Below the pieces are notes generated by a model. The model did no database searches, was not told where the DNA came from, and saw nothing but the letters and a program-made list of their open reading frames with translations. From assembly GCF_003095395.1 (NCBI RefSeq), contig NZ_QEIJ01000001.1, positions 1 to 64,000 of the forward strand: 64,000 bases of DNA. Direction: 5' to 3'. Shown piece after piece: positions 9,107-16,719 of this stretch. The number at the start of each line of letters is the position of its first letter. Positions within the stretch are counted from its first letter, which is position 1. The stretch comes from Microbacterium sp. Gd 4-13 (GTDB taxonomy: Bacteria > Actinomycetota > Actinomycetes > Actinomycetales > Microbacteriaceae). A program made the position numbers and the translations under genes.

Positions 9107-9180
9107 GCCGACGCCCTCTCCGCCGTCGCGGGGTGCTGCTGTGAGGACACCATGAGCGGGCCGGCCGCTAACGTGAAGAC

Positions 9181-10179
9181 GTGACCGCACCCCTCGTCAT
9201 CGGCCACCGGGGAGCCCCCGGATACCGCCCCGAGCACACCGCGTCGTCGTACGAACTGGCCATCGCCATGGGGGCGGATGCTGTCGAGCCCGACATCGTC
9301 GTGTCGAAGGACGGCGTGCTCGTGGTGCGGCACGAGAACGAGATCGGATCGACGACCGATGTGTCGCAGCATCCGGGATTCGCCTCACGACGCACGACGA
9401 AGGACGTCGACGGCGAGATGCTGACCGGCTGGTTCGCCGAGGACTTCACCTGGGCGGAGCTGTCCACTCTGCGCTGCCGCGAGCGGCTGCCCGCGCTGCG
9501 CCCGCAGAGCGCCGCCTTCGACGACACCGAGCCGATGCTGCGGCTGAGCGACCTGGTCGATCTCGTGCGCTCCGCGGGTCGGGCGCGGGGGAGAAGGGTC
9601 GGGCTGGTCGTCGAGATCAAGCACGCGACCGCTCTCGGCCGGCTCGGGCACCGGCTCGACCAGCTGGTGTTCGACGAACTCCGTGGCCTGGGCGGCGACG
9701 TTCCGCTCGTGATCGAGTCGTTCGAGTCGACCGTGCTGACGGCCCTTCGCGAGCGAGGTCTCGCCGCCGAGTACATCTATCTGCTCGCCGCCGACGGTCA
9801 TCCGGCCGACCTCGTCGCCTCTCTGGGCGCGGCCGCGCCGACGTACGCGCAGACGGCGGCGCCGGCGGGGCTGGACGCGCTCGCGGGCCGGTTCGACGGG
9901 ATCAGCGTCGACAAGCGGATGATCCTGGAACCCGACGGAGCGGGACGCGCGACGGGACCCAGCCGCATCGTCGCGGATGCGCACGAGCGGGGGCTGCGCG
10001 TCTTCACGTGGACGTGCCGCCCTGAGAACGCCTTCCTCGTGCCGGAGTTTCGATCCGGCGCCGACGACGGTGCCTTCGGCCGGTACGAAGAGGAGTGGGC
10101 GGTGCTCAGGGATGCTGAGCCCGACGGTGTCTTCGCCGACCACGCCGATCTCGCGGTGGCCTTCTTCCGCGGCGAGTGA
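9181..10179 (+). CDS. Glycerophosphodiester phosphodiesterase
   Basis: A 332-residue TIM-barrel GDPD enzyme hydrolysing glycerophosphodiesters to glycerol-3-phosphate and an alcohol. The catalytic start is intact: HRG (8-10) followed by PENT-like PEHTASSYELAI, then EPDIVVSKDGVLVV with the metal ligands Glu and Asp and the second catalytic His in VRHEN. Further family blocks are VVEIKH (about 142) and RVFTWTCRPEN near the C-terminus. No signal peptide is present, so it is cytoplasmic. GTG 9181 follows TAACGT (9169-9174) by 6 nt, a leaderless arrangement. Phospholipid-headgroup recycling is the expected role. Confidence 0.9.
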   Translation: MTAPLVIGHRGAPGYRPEHTASSYELAIAMGADAVEPDIVVSKDGVLVVRHENEIGSTTDVSQHPGFASRRTTKDVDGEMLTGWFAEDFTWAELSTLRCRERLPALRPQSAAFDDTEPMLRLSDLVDLVRSAGRARGRRVGLVVEIKHATALGRLGHRLDQLVFDELRGLGGDVPLVIESFESTVLTALRERGLAAEYIYLLAADGHPADLVASLGAAAPTYAQTAAPAGLDALAGRFDGISVDKRMILEPDGAGRATGPSRIVADAHERGLRVFTWTCRPENAFLVPEFRSGADDGAFGRYEEEWAVLRDAEPDGVFADHADLAVAFFRGE

Positions 10180-10270
10180 AACGCGCGCCGGTCAGCGGCG
10201 TCGTGCGGGTGTGTGTCGGGCGGTGACGCGCGACGCGCCGCGGCGCCCGGTGCATCCGTACGGTGGAGCG

Positions 10271-11644
10271 GTGGCCGCCGCTTTCGTGAAAACGCTCCGT
10301 GACCTCCTCTGCGATGCGGCGGTGATCGACGATCCGCGGGTCGTGGCGGCGCACGCCTCCGACGCCTCGCGCACGACCCCGCCGGCTGCCGCCGTGCTGG
10401 TGCGACCGCGTTCGACAGACGAGGTCTCCGCCGTTCTCCGCGCCGCGAACGACGCGGGCGTGCCCGTCGTGCCGCAGGGCGCGCGGTCGGGCCTCGTCGG
10501 GGCGGCGGCGGCGATCGAGGGCGCCGTGCTCCTCGACCTCGGAGCGCTCGACCGCATCGTGCGCATCGACCCCGTCGATCGCATCGCCGTCGTCCAGCCG
10601 GGGGTCGTCGTCGCCGACCTGCAGCGCGCGGCGGCTGCGGTGGGGCTCTTCTACCCGCCCGACCCCGCCTCGGCCGACTGGGCGTCGATCGGCGGCACGA
10701 TCGCGACCAACGCGGGCGGCATGCGCTGCGTCAAGTACGGGGTGACCGGCGACGCGGTCCGCAGCCTCGAAGTGGTGCTCGCCGACGGCGAGGTGGTGCG
10801 CACGAGGGCCGAGACCGTCAAGGGCGTCGCCGGACTCGACCTCACGAGTCTGTTCGTGGGGTCGGAGGGGACGCTCGGCGTTATCACCGAGGCCACCCTC
10901 GCCCTGCGCCCCGCACCCGGCCCGAGCAGGGGGGTGTCGGCGGTCTTCCGCGACGCGGCCTCGGCGTTCGCGGCGGCGAACGCCATCGCGTCGGGCTCCC
11001 GGCTGCCGTCGACGCTCGAGTTCCTCGACGAGGTGGCGCTGCGCGGCATCCGTCTCGTGCGTCCCGAGCTCGGCATCCCCGAGCGCGCGCAGGCGTGGCT
11101 GCTGGCCGTCACGGACGAGGCGATCGGGAGCGCCGACGACCTCGACGGCTTCGAAGCCGCGTTCCGCGCGCACGGGGCGGAGGCCGTCACGCGCGCCGAT
11201 GACCCGGAGGAGCTCGATCACCTGTTCGCCGCCCGTCGTGCGCTGAGTCCCGCTCTCGTCGCCGTCCGGGGCGGCGCGACCCACGGCGACCTCGCCGTAC
11301 CCCGATCGCAGCTGCCCGCTATCGCCGACGCCGTGGTCGGGCTGCGGGCGCGCCTCGGGGTGGAGATCAGCCTCGCCGGGCACGTGGGGGACGGCAACCT
11401 GCATCCGACGGTCGTGTTCGATCCGGCCGACGCCGACGAGACCGCGCGGGCGCGCGCAGCCGAGCGCGAACTCCTCGTGCTGGCTCAGCGACTCGGGGGA
11501 ACGGTCGCCGGCGAGCACGGCATCGGGTCGGTGAAGCTCTTCGCGGTGGACGGCGAGGTGCCGCCGCGCATCCGCGAACTGCAGCGTGCCGTCAAAGTCG
11601 TGTTCGATCCGAGGGGGATCCTCAACCCCGGGCGGAAGCTCTGA
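10271..11644 (+). CDS. FAD-linked oxidase, GlcD / D-lactate dehydrogenase type
   Basis: A 457-residue enzyme of the FAD-binding PCMH (VAO) superfamily. The FAD domain shows VPQGARSGLVGAAAA near residue 60, the SIGGTIATNAGGMRCVKYG block and TSLFVGSEGTLGVI. The C-terminal cap has the family metal/substrate motifs GHVGDGNLHP and AGEHGIGSVK, typical of 2-hydroxyacid oxidation (D-lactate, glycolate, D-2-hydroxyglutarate). GTG 10271 follows TACGGT (10259-10264) by 6 nt. Its last 23 nt overlap tail-to-tail with the aminotransferase gene on the other strand. A paralogue is at 62845-64000. The exact hydroxyacid is not predictable. Confidence 0.88.
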   Translation: MAAAFVKTLRDLLCDAAVIDDPRVVAAHASDASRTTPPAAAVLVRPRSTDEVSAVLRAANDAGVPVVPQGARSGLVGAAAAIEGAVLLDLGALDRIVRIDPVDRIAVVQPGVVVADLQRAAAAVGLFYPPDPASADWASIGGTIATNAGGMRCVKYGVTGDAVRSLEVVLADGEVVRTRAETVKGVAGLDLTSLFVGSEGTLGVITEATLALRPAPGPSRGVSAVFRDAASAFAAANAIASGSRLPSTLEFLDEVALRGIRLVRPELGIPERAQAWLLAVTDEAIGSADDLDGFEAAFRAHGAEAVTRADDPEELDHLFAARRALSPALVAVRGGATHGDLAVPRSQLPAIADAVVGLRARLGVEISLAGHVGDGNLHPTVVFDPADADETARARAAERELLVLAQRLGGTVAGEHGIGSVKLFAVDGEVPPRIRELQRAVKVVFDPRGILNPGRKL

Positions 11645-12812
11645 CCGCGCCGAACGCCGCGAGGCGCTCGACCAGTTCGGCCAGCGTCGCGTCGTCGTGA
11701 ACGAGTCCGACGCGGAAGAAGCCGCGTCCGCGCTCGCCGAACCCGTCGCCGGGCGCGACCGCCACGCGCTGCTCCTCCCGGAGCCTGCGCGCGAAGTCCG
11801 CAGCATCCGCCCCACCGGGCACCCGCACCCAGACGAAGAACGTGCCCTCCGGCTCGAAGACCTCCCACCCGGCGGCGCGGAGCCCCGCGACGACGAGATC
11901 GCGGCGCCGCCGGTAGATGCCGACGAGTTCTGCGGCGGCGCTCTGGTCGCCGTCGAGGGCGGCCGTGGCCGCGACCTGCGTCGCGCCGAACATCGTGCTG
12001 AACGCGTGCGCCTGGTATCGCGCCATCGCGTCGATGATGGAGGCGTTGCCGGCCGCGAAGCCGAACCGCCACCCCGCCATGCTGTACGTCTTCGACAGCG
12101 TCTGCAGCTCGACGGTGACATCGAGCCCCGGATCGAACGCCAGCGCCGACAGCGGGCGACGGCCGTCGAAACCGAGCGACGAGTAGGCGAAGTCGTGCAC
12201 GAACGCCGCCCCCGCCCGACGCGCGAAAGCGAGCGCCCGCTTCATCGTCTCGGGCGTCGCCAGGGCCCCGGTCGGATTGTTCGGGTAGTTCAGCACGAGC
12301 ACGCTCGCATCGCTCACGGCCTCGAGCGTCTCGAAACGCGGCTGGAACGACGGCGCGTCGAGGGGCAGCGAGACGACGGATGCTTCGGCGAGGTCGGCGG
12401 CGGAGAGATACAGCGGGTACCCGGGGTCGGGCAGCACGACGCTCGTGCCCGGATCGGCGAGCGCGATGACCGACGCCATGATGGCCTCGTGCGAGCCGTG
12501 GAAGATCGCGACCTCCGCGTCGGGGTCGATCTCCACGCGGTGATCGTCGCGGTAGCGCTTCGCGATCGCCCGGCGCACCGCCGGTCGCCCGATCGACGAC
12601 GGGTAGCGGTGGTTCACCGGGTCGGCGACGGCCCGCTGCATCGCTGACACGATGTGCTCCGGCGTCGGGAGGTCGGGGTTTCCCTTCGACACGTCGATCA
12701 CCGGCGGCCCGGGCTCCGCGCGCAGGTGCGCGATCTCACGGTCCATGGCGCCCCAGAAGTTCGGGGGCAAGGCGCGCACTCGGCGCGCGGGGGAGAAGTC
12801 GGCCACCGTCAC
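11622..12812 (-). CDS. PLP-dependent aminotransferase, last gene of the met operon
   Basis: A 396-residue fold-type I aminotransferase of the class I/II family. Visible signatures are VLNYPNNPTG (about 173-182), Asp207 in VHDFAYS, which holds the pyridine nitrogen, and the PLP Schiff-base Lys241 in LSKTYSMAGWRFG; the C-terminal arginine region FFRVGLVHD is present. It resembles LL-diaminopimelate/alanine aminotransferase-like enzymes. GTG 12812 overlaps the metI stop (GTGA), so it is translated as part of the methionine-uptake operon. A role in methionine or ketomethylthiobutyrate transamination is inference from that context. Confidence 0.87.
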   Translation of the reverse strand: MTVADFSPARRVRALPPNFWGAMDREIAHLRAEPGPPVIDVSKGNPDLPTPEHIVSAMQRAVADPVNHRYPSSIGRPAVRRAIAKRYRDDHRVEIDPDAEVAIFHGSHEAIMASVIALADPGTSVVLPDPGYPLYLSAADLAEASVVSLPLDAPSFQPRFETLEAVSDASVLVLNYPNNPTGALATPETMKRALAFARRAGAAFVHDFAYSSLGFDGRRPLSALAFDPGLDVTVELQTLSKTYSMAGWRFGFAAGNASIIDAMARYQAHAFSTMFGATQVAATAALDGDQSAAAELVGIYRRRRDLVVAGLRAAGWEVFEPEGTFFVWVRVPGGADAADFARRLREEQRVAVAPGDGFGERGRGFFRVGLVHDDATLAELVERLAAFGAVRASARG

Positions 12813-13477
12813 CGCCGCCTGTACCGGCGCGCGATCGCCGAGCCCGTCATCTGGATGCCCTGCACCAGCACGATCAGGGTGACGCACGTGAGCACCATGG
12901 CGAAGCCGTCGTAGCGCTGGTAGCCGTACGACAGCGCCAGATCGCCGATGCCGCCGGCTCCGACCGTGCCCGCCATCGCGGTGGCGTCGATGAGTCCGAC
13001 CGTGGCGATCGTGATCGCCAGGATCAGCGAGCTGCGCGCTTCGGGAAGGAGGAAGCGACGGAAGATCTGCCACGGCGAGGCGCCCATTGAGCGAGCGGCC
13101 TCGATGACTCCCTGCGGTACTTCCAGCAACGAGTTCTCGACCAGGCGCCCGATGTAGGGCGCGATCATGACGGTCAGGGGCACGATGGCGGCCCACACTC
13201 CGATGCTCGTGCCGACGAGCAGGCGGGTGAAGGGCAGGATCGCCACGAGCAGCACGATGAACGGCAGCGACCGGGCGATGTTCACGAAGACGCCCAGCAC
13301 GATGTTGGCGGGCCTGTTCTGCAGGATGCCGCCGGGTCGCGTGAGGGCGAGGAAGGTGCCGATCGCGACTCCGAGGATCGACCCGAACACGAGGGCGAAT
13401 CCCAGCATCTGCAGGGTCTCGCCGATGGCCTTCAGGAAGATGTCGGGGGTGATGAGGGTCCAGCGATCGCCGTTCAT
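12809..13477 (-). CDS. metI: Methionine ABC transporter permease MetI
   Basis: A 222-residue permease with five or six hydrophobic helices and the EAA loop EAARSMGASPWQIFRRFLLPEA (split here: EAARSMGAS then WQIFRRFLLPEA), the contact site for MetN. Family blocks ETLQMLGFALVFG and VNIARSLPFIVLLVAI are typical of MetI. The ATG 13477 overlaps the metN stop by 4 nt and its own stop overlaps the aminotransferase start by 4 nt. It forms the inner-membrane channel for methionine taken from MetQ. Confidence 0.93.
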   Translation of the reverse strand: MNGDRWTLITPDIFLKAIGETLQMLGFALVFGSILGVAIGTFLALTRPGGILQNRPANIVLGVFVNIARSLPFIVLLVAILPFTRLLVGTSIGVWAAIVPLTVMIAPYIGRLVENSLLEVPQGVIEAARSMGASPWQIFRRFLLPEARSSLILAITIATVGLIDATAMAGTVGAGGIGDLALSYGYQRYDGFAMVLTCVTLIVLVQGIQMTGSAIARRYRRR

Positions 13478-14505
13478 GCCACGACCTCCTCGAGGCTGAC
13501 GACCCGCGACGTGAGGTAGGCCCGCGCCGAGCGCACCCGATCGGCGGGGCCGTCGACCTTCACGATCATCTGACCGATCGTGTGCGTGCCGACCTCGGTC
13601 ATGTCGGCGTGGAGCATGTTCACCGTCACGCCGAGGTCGGTGATCATGTGCGACACGAGCGGCTCGGCGACCTGCTCGTCGAGCAGCAGGAGGCGCCACA
13701 GGTTGTCGCCGCCCACGTGGGACACGACGCGAGCGGGGAGTCCCTGCGGCACGACGGTCGTGACGAAGTCGCGCGTGATCGAGGCGCGCGGGTGAACGAA
13801 CACGTCGAGCACCGAACCGTGCTCGACGACCGCGCCGTCGGCCATGACGGCGACCTCGTCGGCGAGGTCTTTGATGACGTCCATCTCATGGGTGACGACG
13901 AGGATCGTGGTGCCGTATTCGCGGTTGATGCTGCGCAACAGTTCGATGATCTGCACCGTGGTCGTCGGGTCGAGCGCGCTGGTCGCCTCGTCGGAGAGGA
14001 GGATGCGAGGGTTCCGCACGAGCGCGCGAGCGATGCCCACCCGCTGCTTCTGCCCGCCGGAGAGCTGCGAGGCGAAACTGTCGGCCTTCGCGCCGAGGCC
14101 GACGAAGTCCAGCACCTCCTCCGCCCGGGCGCGGGCGGCGGCGGGTGCGACCCCGTCGAGCCGAAGGGGCAGCGCCACGTTGTCGCGTACGCGCACGGTC
14201 TCGAGCAGGTTGAACTGCTGGAAGATCATGCCCGTGCGACGCTGGGCGGTGCGCAGGGCACGCCCGCGCAGCGCGCCCATGTCGACTCCCTCGACCATCA
14301 CGCGCCCGCTCGTGGGTTGCTCGAGACCGTTGACCGTCCGGATCAGCGTCGATTTCCCGGCACCGCTGTATCCGATGACTCCGAAGATCGATCCCGGAGA
14401 GATCTCGAGCGAGACGTCGCGCAGTGCCGCGGTCGCCGCATCCTTCTGCCCGAAGGTCTTCGTGACGCTCTCGAAGACGATGCGCCCTTCGTCGCGAGAA
14501 CTCAC
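13474..14505 (-). CDS. metN: Methionine ABC transporter ATP-binding protein MetN
   Basis: A 343-residue ATPase with Walker A GYSGAGKST (about 43-51), signature LSGGQKQRV, Walker B ILLSDEATSALD and the H-loop VTHEMDV. The C-terminal 80-90 residues form the NIL/ACT-type regulatory domain (EPLVSHMITDLGVTVNML), which in MetN binds methionine and trans-inhibits transport. GTG 14505 overlaps the metQ stop (GTGA). The length and both domains fit MetN closely. Confidence 0.95.
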   Translation of the reverse strand: MSSRDEGRIVFESVTKTFGQKDAATAALRDVSLEISPGSIFGVIGYSGAGKSTLIRTVNGLEQPTSGRVMVEGVDMGALRGRALRTAQRRTGMIFQQFNLLETVRVRDNVALPLRLDGVAPAAARARAEEVLDFVGLGAKADSFASQLSGGQKQRVGIARALVRNPRILLSDEATSALDPTTTVQIIELLRSINREYGTTILVVTHEMDVIKDLADEVAVMADGAVVEHGSVLDVFVHPRASITRDFVTTVVPQGLPARVVSHVGGDNLWRLLLLDEQVAEPLVSHMITDLGVTVNMLHADMTEVGTHTIGQMIVKVDGPADRVRSARAYLTSRVVSLEEVVA

Positions 14506-15353
14506 TCGAACCAGGCCGGCAGCTGGTAGCCGTCGTACCGCGGGTCGGAGGCGATGTACTCGATGAACTCGGGCGACTCGTAGGCGGCCTTGATGGCCTG
14601 AGCCCAGTCCGAGTCGACGTCGTCTTCGCGCACGGTGACCACGTTCGAGAAGAACACAGGCTGGTCCTCGACGGCGAGGGCGTCGCCGTAGTCGAGGCCG
14701 CCCGAGACGATGAAGTTCCCCTGGATCGTCGCGTAATCGACGTCCTGCAGCGCCGGAACCTGCTGCGCGTTCTCGATGGGCGTGATGTTCAGGTTGTAGG
14801 GGTTGGACGTGATGATCGACAGGTCGGCCGTGTTGGGGTCGTCGACGTCGTCGAAGTCGATCCATCCCGCGTCACGGAGGATGAGAAGACCGCGGTACAT
14901 GTTCGACGGCGAGTTCGGAACGGTCACGGTCGACCCGTCGGCCACGTCGTCGAGCGACGACTTCTTACCGCCGAACAGGCCCATACGGGGCGTGGGGATC
15001 TGCACGAGTGCGGCGTTGGTGATGCCCTCCTGGGCGTTCACGAAGTCGAGGTAGACAGGATGCTGCATGATGTTCGCGTCGATCTCGCCCTGCGAGACCG
15101 CCACATTGACGACGATGCCGTCGGTGAAGTCGACGGTCTCGACCGAGTAGCCCTCGGACTCGAGGATCGGGAGGATGCCGCCCTGGAACATGTCGAGGTA
15201 CGGGCCGGGGTTGAAGCCGATCTTGATGCTCGTCTTCTCGGCGCCGTCGGCGGCATCGCCCGAGGTCGTGGTCGACCCGCCGCTGCACGCCGAGGTGGCG
15301 ACGAGGACGACGGCGGCGATCGCGCTGACGAGCGCAGGACGGAAAAGCTTCAT
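14502..15353 (-). CDS. metQ: Methionine-binding lipoprotein MetQ
   Basis: A 283-residue NlpA/MetQ family lipoprotein. The signal peptide ends in the lipobox ATSAC with Cys23, and a Ser/Thr/Gly spacer follows. The mature protein has the family blocks IKIGFNPGPYLDMF, DANIMQHPVYLDFVNA and SNMYRGLLILRDAGWI. AGAGG stands 5 nt before ATG 15353. A TAGCGT box at 15419-15424 (minus strand) would give a leader of about 60 nt; I see no SAM-riboswitch consensus in it. It captures methionine outside the membrane and delivers it to MetNI. Confidence 0.93.
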   Translation of the reverse strand: MKLFRPALVSAIAAVVLVATSACSGGSTTTSGDAADGAEKTSIKIGFNPGPYLDMFQGGILPILESEGYSVETVDFTDGIVVNVAVSQGEIDANIMQHPVYLDFVNAQEGITNAALVQIPTPRMGLFGGKKSSLDDVADGSTVTVPNSPSNMYRGLLILRDAGWIDFDDVDDPNTADLSIITSNPYNLNITPIENAQQVPALQDVDYATIQGNFIVSGGLDYGDALAVEDQPVFFSNVVTVREDDVDSDWAQAIKAAYESPEFIEYIASDPRYDGYQLPAWFE

Positions 15354-15496
15354 GGGGGCCTCTTCTGCGGTGAGTGTCTCGGGGGTCCGGATGCGGAACT
15401 CTCCCGGTGCTGGGGGTCACGCTAGCCAGCCCCCGGTCGATGCCGGGATTTCGGGCGTCACAGTCGGCAACAGTCTCGACGAGCCGGAGAGAAAAC

Positions 15497-15539
15497 TAGT
15501 TCGGAAATCTAACTACTAGCAAAGCTGTATATTAACTAC
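15497..15539 (+). promoter_or_regulatory. AT-rich promoter and candidate self-operator of the MarR gene
   Basis: TAGTT (15497-15501) and AACTA (15511-15515) form an inverted repeat, and AACTAC recurs at 15511-15516 and 15534-15539, 23 bp apart. The -10 box TATATT (15528-15533) ends 6 nt before ATG 15540. The repeats flank and overlap the promoter, as expected for MarR autoregulation. The divergent metQ promoter is about 75 bp away, so shared control is possible. Confidence 0.55.
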
Positions 15540-16004
15540 ATGCCTTCCGCGGACGCTCAGCGATCCGCCTTCGCTTCACTCCTCCAGGAGTTGCACGATG
15601 CGACGATGCAGGCGGGTTTCGTCACCGCCCGCCGCATGAATCTCTCCACCACCGATGCCGCCGCGATCGAGCACATCGCTCTCGCGGCCGTTCCGATCGG
15701 CCCCGCCGAACTCAGCGTCCGCCTCGGTGTGACCCGATCGTCCGCGACCGAGATCATCGACCGACTGGTTCGGTCGGGGCACATCCAGCGGCGCCGCGAC
15801 GAGGCCGACGGGCGCCGTTTTCGTTTGGTTCCGACGGATGAGGCCCGTGACCTCGTCGCGGTCGAGTTGGCGCCCCTCGAGCACCGCGTCGAGGAGATCG
15901 GCGCCTCGTTCACGGTGCAGCAGCAGCGGGTGATCACGGAGTTCCTCGAGGCGGTTGCGACCGCCCATCGCGAGTTCGCGACCGACGGGAAGCCCGAGAG
16001 GTAA
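15540..16004 (+). CDS. MarR family transcriptional regulator
   Basis: A 154-residue winged-helix regulator. The recognition helix region is LSVRLGVTRSSATEIIDRLVRSGHIQRRR (residues ~59-87, cited in two parts), followed by the wing DEADGRRFRLVPT with the conserved Asp-x-Arg. The flanking N- and C-terminal helices would form the dimer interface. The mRNA appears leaderless (TATATT, 6-nt gap, ATG). It probably represses itself through the repeats upstream. It is divergent from metQNI; whether it controls methionine uptake, the neighbouring signalling pair or something distant is unknown. Confidence 0.88.
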   Translation: MPSADAQRSAFASLLQELHDATMQAGFVTARRMNLSTTDAAAIEHIALAAVPIGPAELSVRLGVTRSSATEIIDRLVRSGHIQRRRDEADGRRFRLVPTDEARDLVAVELAPLEHRVEEIGASFTVQQQRVITEFLEAVATAHREFATDGKPER

Positions 16005-16071
16005 CGCGCGCACGGGGTCTGGTTCGGGCGGGTGGACGATGGGTGCGGTGGCGCTCCATTATCGTGATGCC

Positions 16072-16719
16072 GTGGGGACGGAATGGGTGCGGCGCGTGCT
16101 CGTCGTCGAGGACCAATCCGCGCTGCGCGTGCTCGTCTGCGACATGCTCTCCCGCCATGGGTGGGAGACCGCCGAGGCCGCCGATGCGGCGCAGGCGATG
16201 GCGGTGTTCGCGGCGTTCGACCCCGACGTGCTGCTCACCGACATCGACCTCGGGTCGCGGCCATCGGGCGCAGAGCTCGCTGTCATGATCGCGAACCTCG
16301 CACCCCACGTCGGGATCGTGTTCCTGAGCAGCTACCCGCGAGCCGCGGCGGGCGCCCGGGCGATGGGGCTGGAGCGGGCGGTCTTCGTGTCGAAGCACGA
16401 TCTGGGTTCCGCGGGCGAACTCCTCGCGGGGCTCGAGTCCGCCGTGGCGACGCATCCGTCACCCGCCGCACCGGTGCCACCGGCCGTCGACACCGACGAG
16501 CTGTCGGCGCTCACCCGACACCAGCTCGACGTTCTCGCGATGATCGCACGGGGGTGGTCGAACGACCAGATCGCCGAGGCCTCGGGCGCATCGACGCGTG
16601 CCGTGGAGCGGTCGATCAGTCGCATCTTCGACCGGCTCGGCGTCACCGGGGACGCGTCGGTCAGCCCGCGCGTGGCGGCGGCGACGAAGTACCTGGCCGT
16701 CTTCGGCCCGTCGCGGTGA
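16072..16719 (+). CDS. Response regulator, REC plus LuxR-type HTH
   Basis: A 215-residue regulator. The receiver domain has the acidic pair Glu13/Asp14 (VVEDQ), phospho-acceptor Asp57 in LLTDIDLG, Ser86/87 in FLSSYP and Lys108 in FVSKHD. After a Pro/Ala linker (about 125-140) comes a NarL/LuxR-type helix-turn-helix (TRHQLDVLAMIARGWS, then STRAVERSISRIFDRLGV). GTG 16072 is preferred because TATCGT (16060-16065) lies 6 nt upstream; an in-frame ATG 16039 exists. Its stop overlaps the next gene by 4 nt, so the adjacent membrane protein is its probable sensor. Confidence 0.88.
   Translation: MGTEWVRRVLVVEDQSALRVLVCDMLSRHGWETAEAADAAQAMAVFAAFDPDVLLTDIDLGSRPSGAELAVMIANLAPHVGIVFLSSYPRAAAGARAMGLERAVFVSKHDLGSAGELLAGLESAVATHPSPAAPVPPAVDTDELSALTRHQLDVLAMIARGWSNDQIAEASGASTRAVERSISRIFDRLGVTGDASVSPRVAAATKYLAVFGPSR

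Noticed and set aside
15354..15424. SAM riboswitch before metQ
   Set aside because: The leader is only about 60 nt and lacks the conserved cores of SAM-I, SAM-II or SAM-IV motifs.
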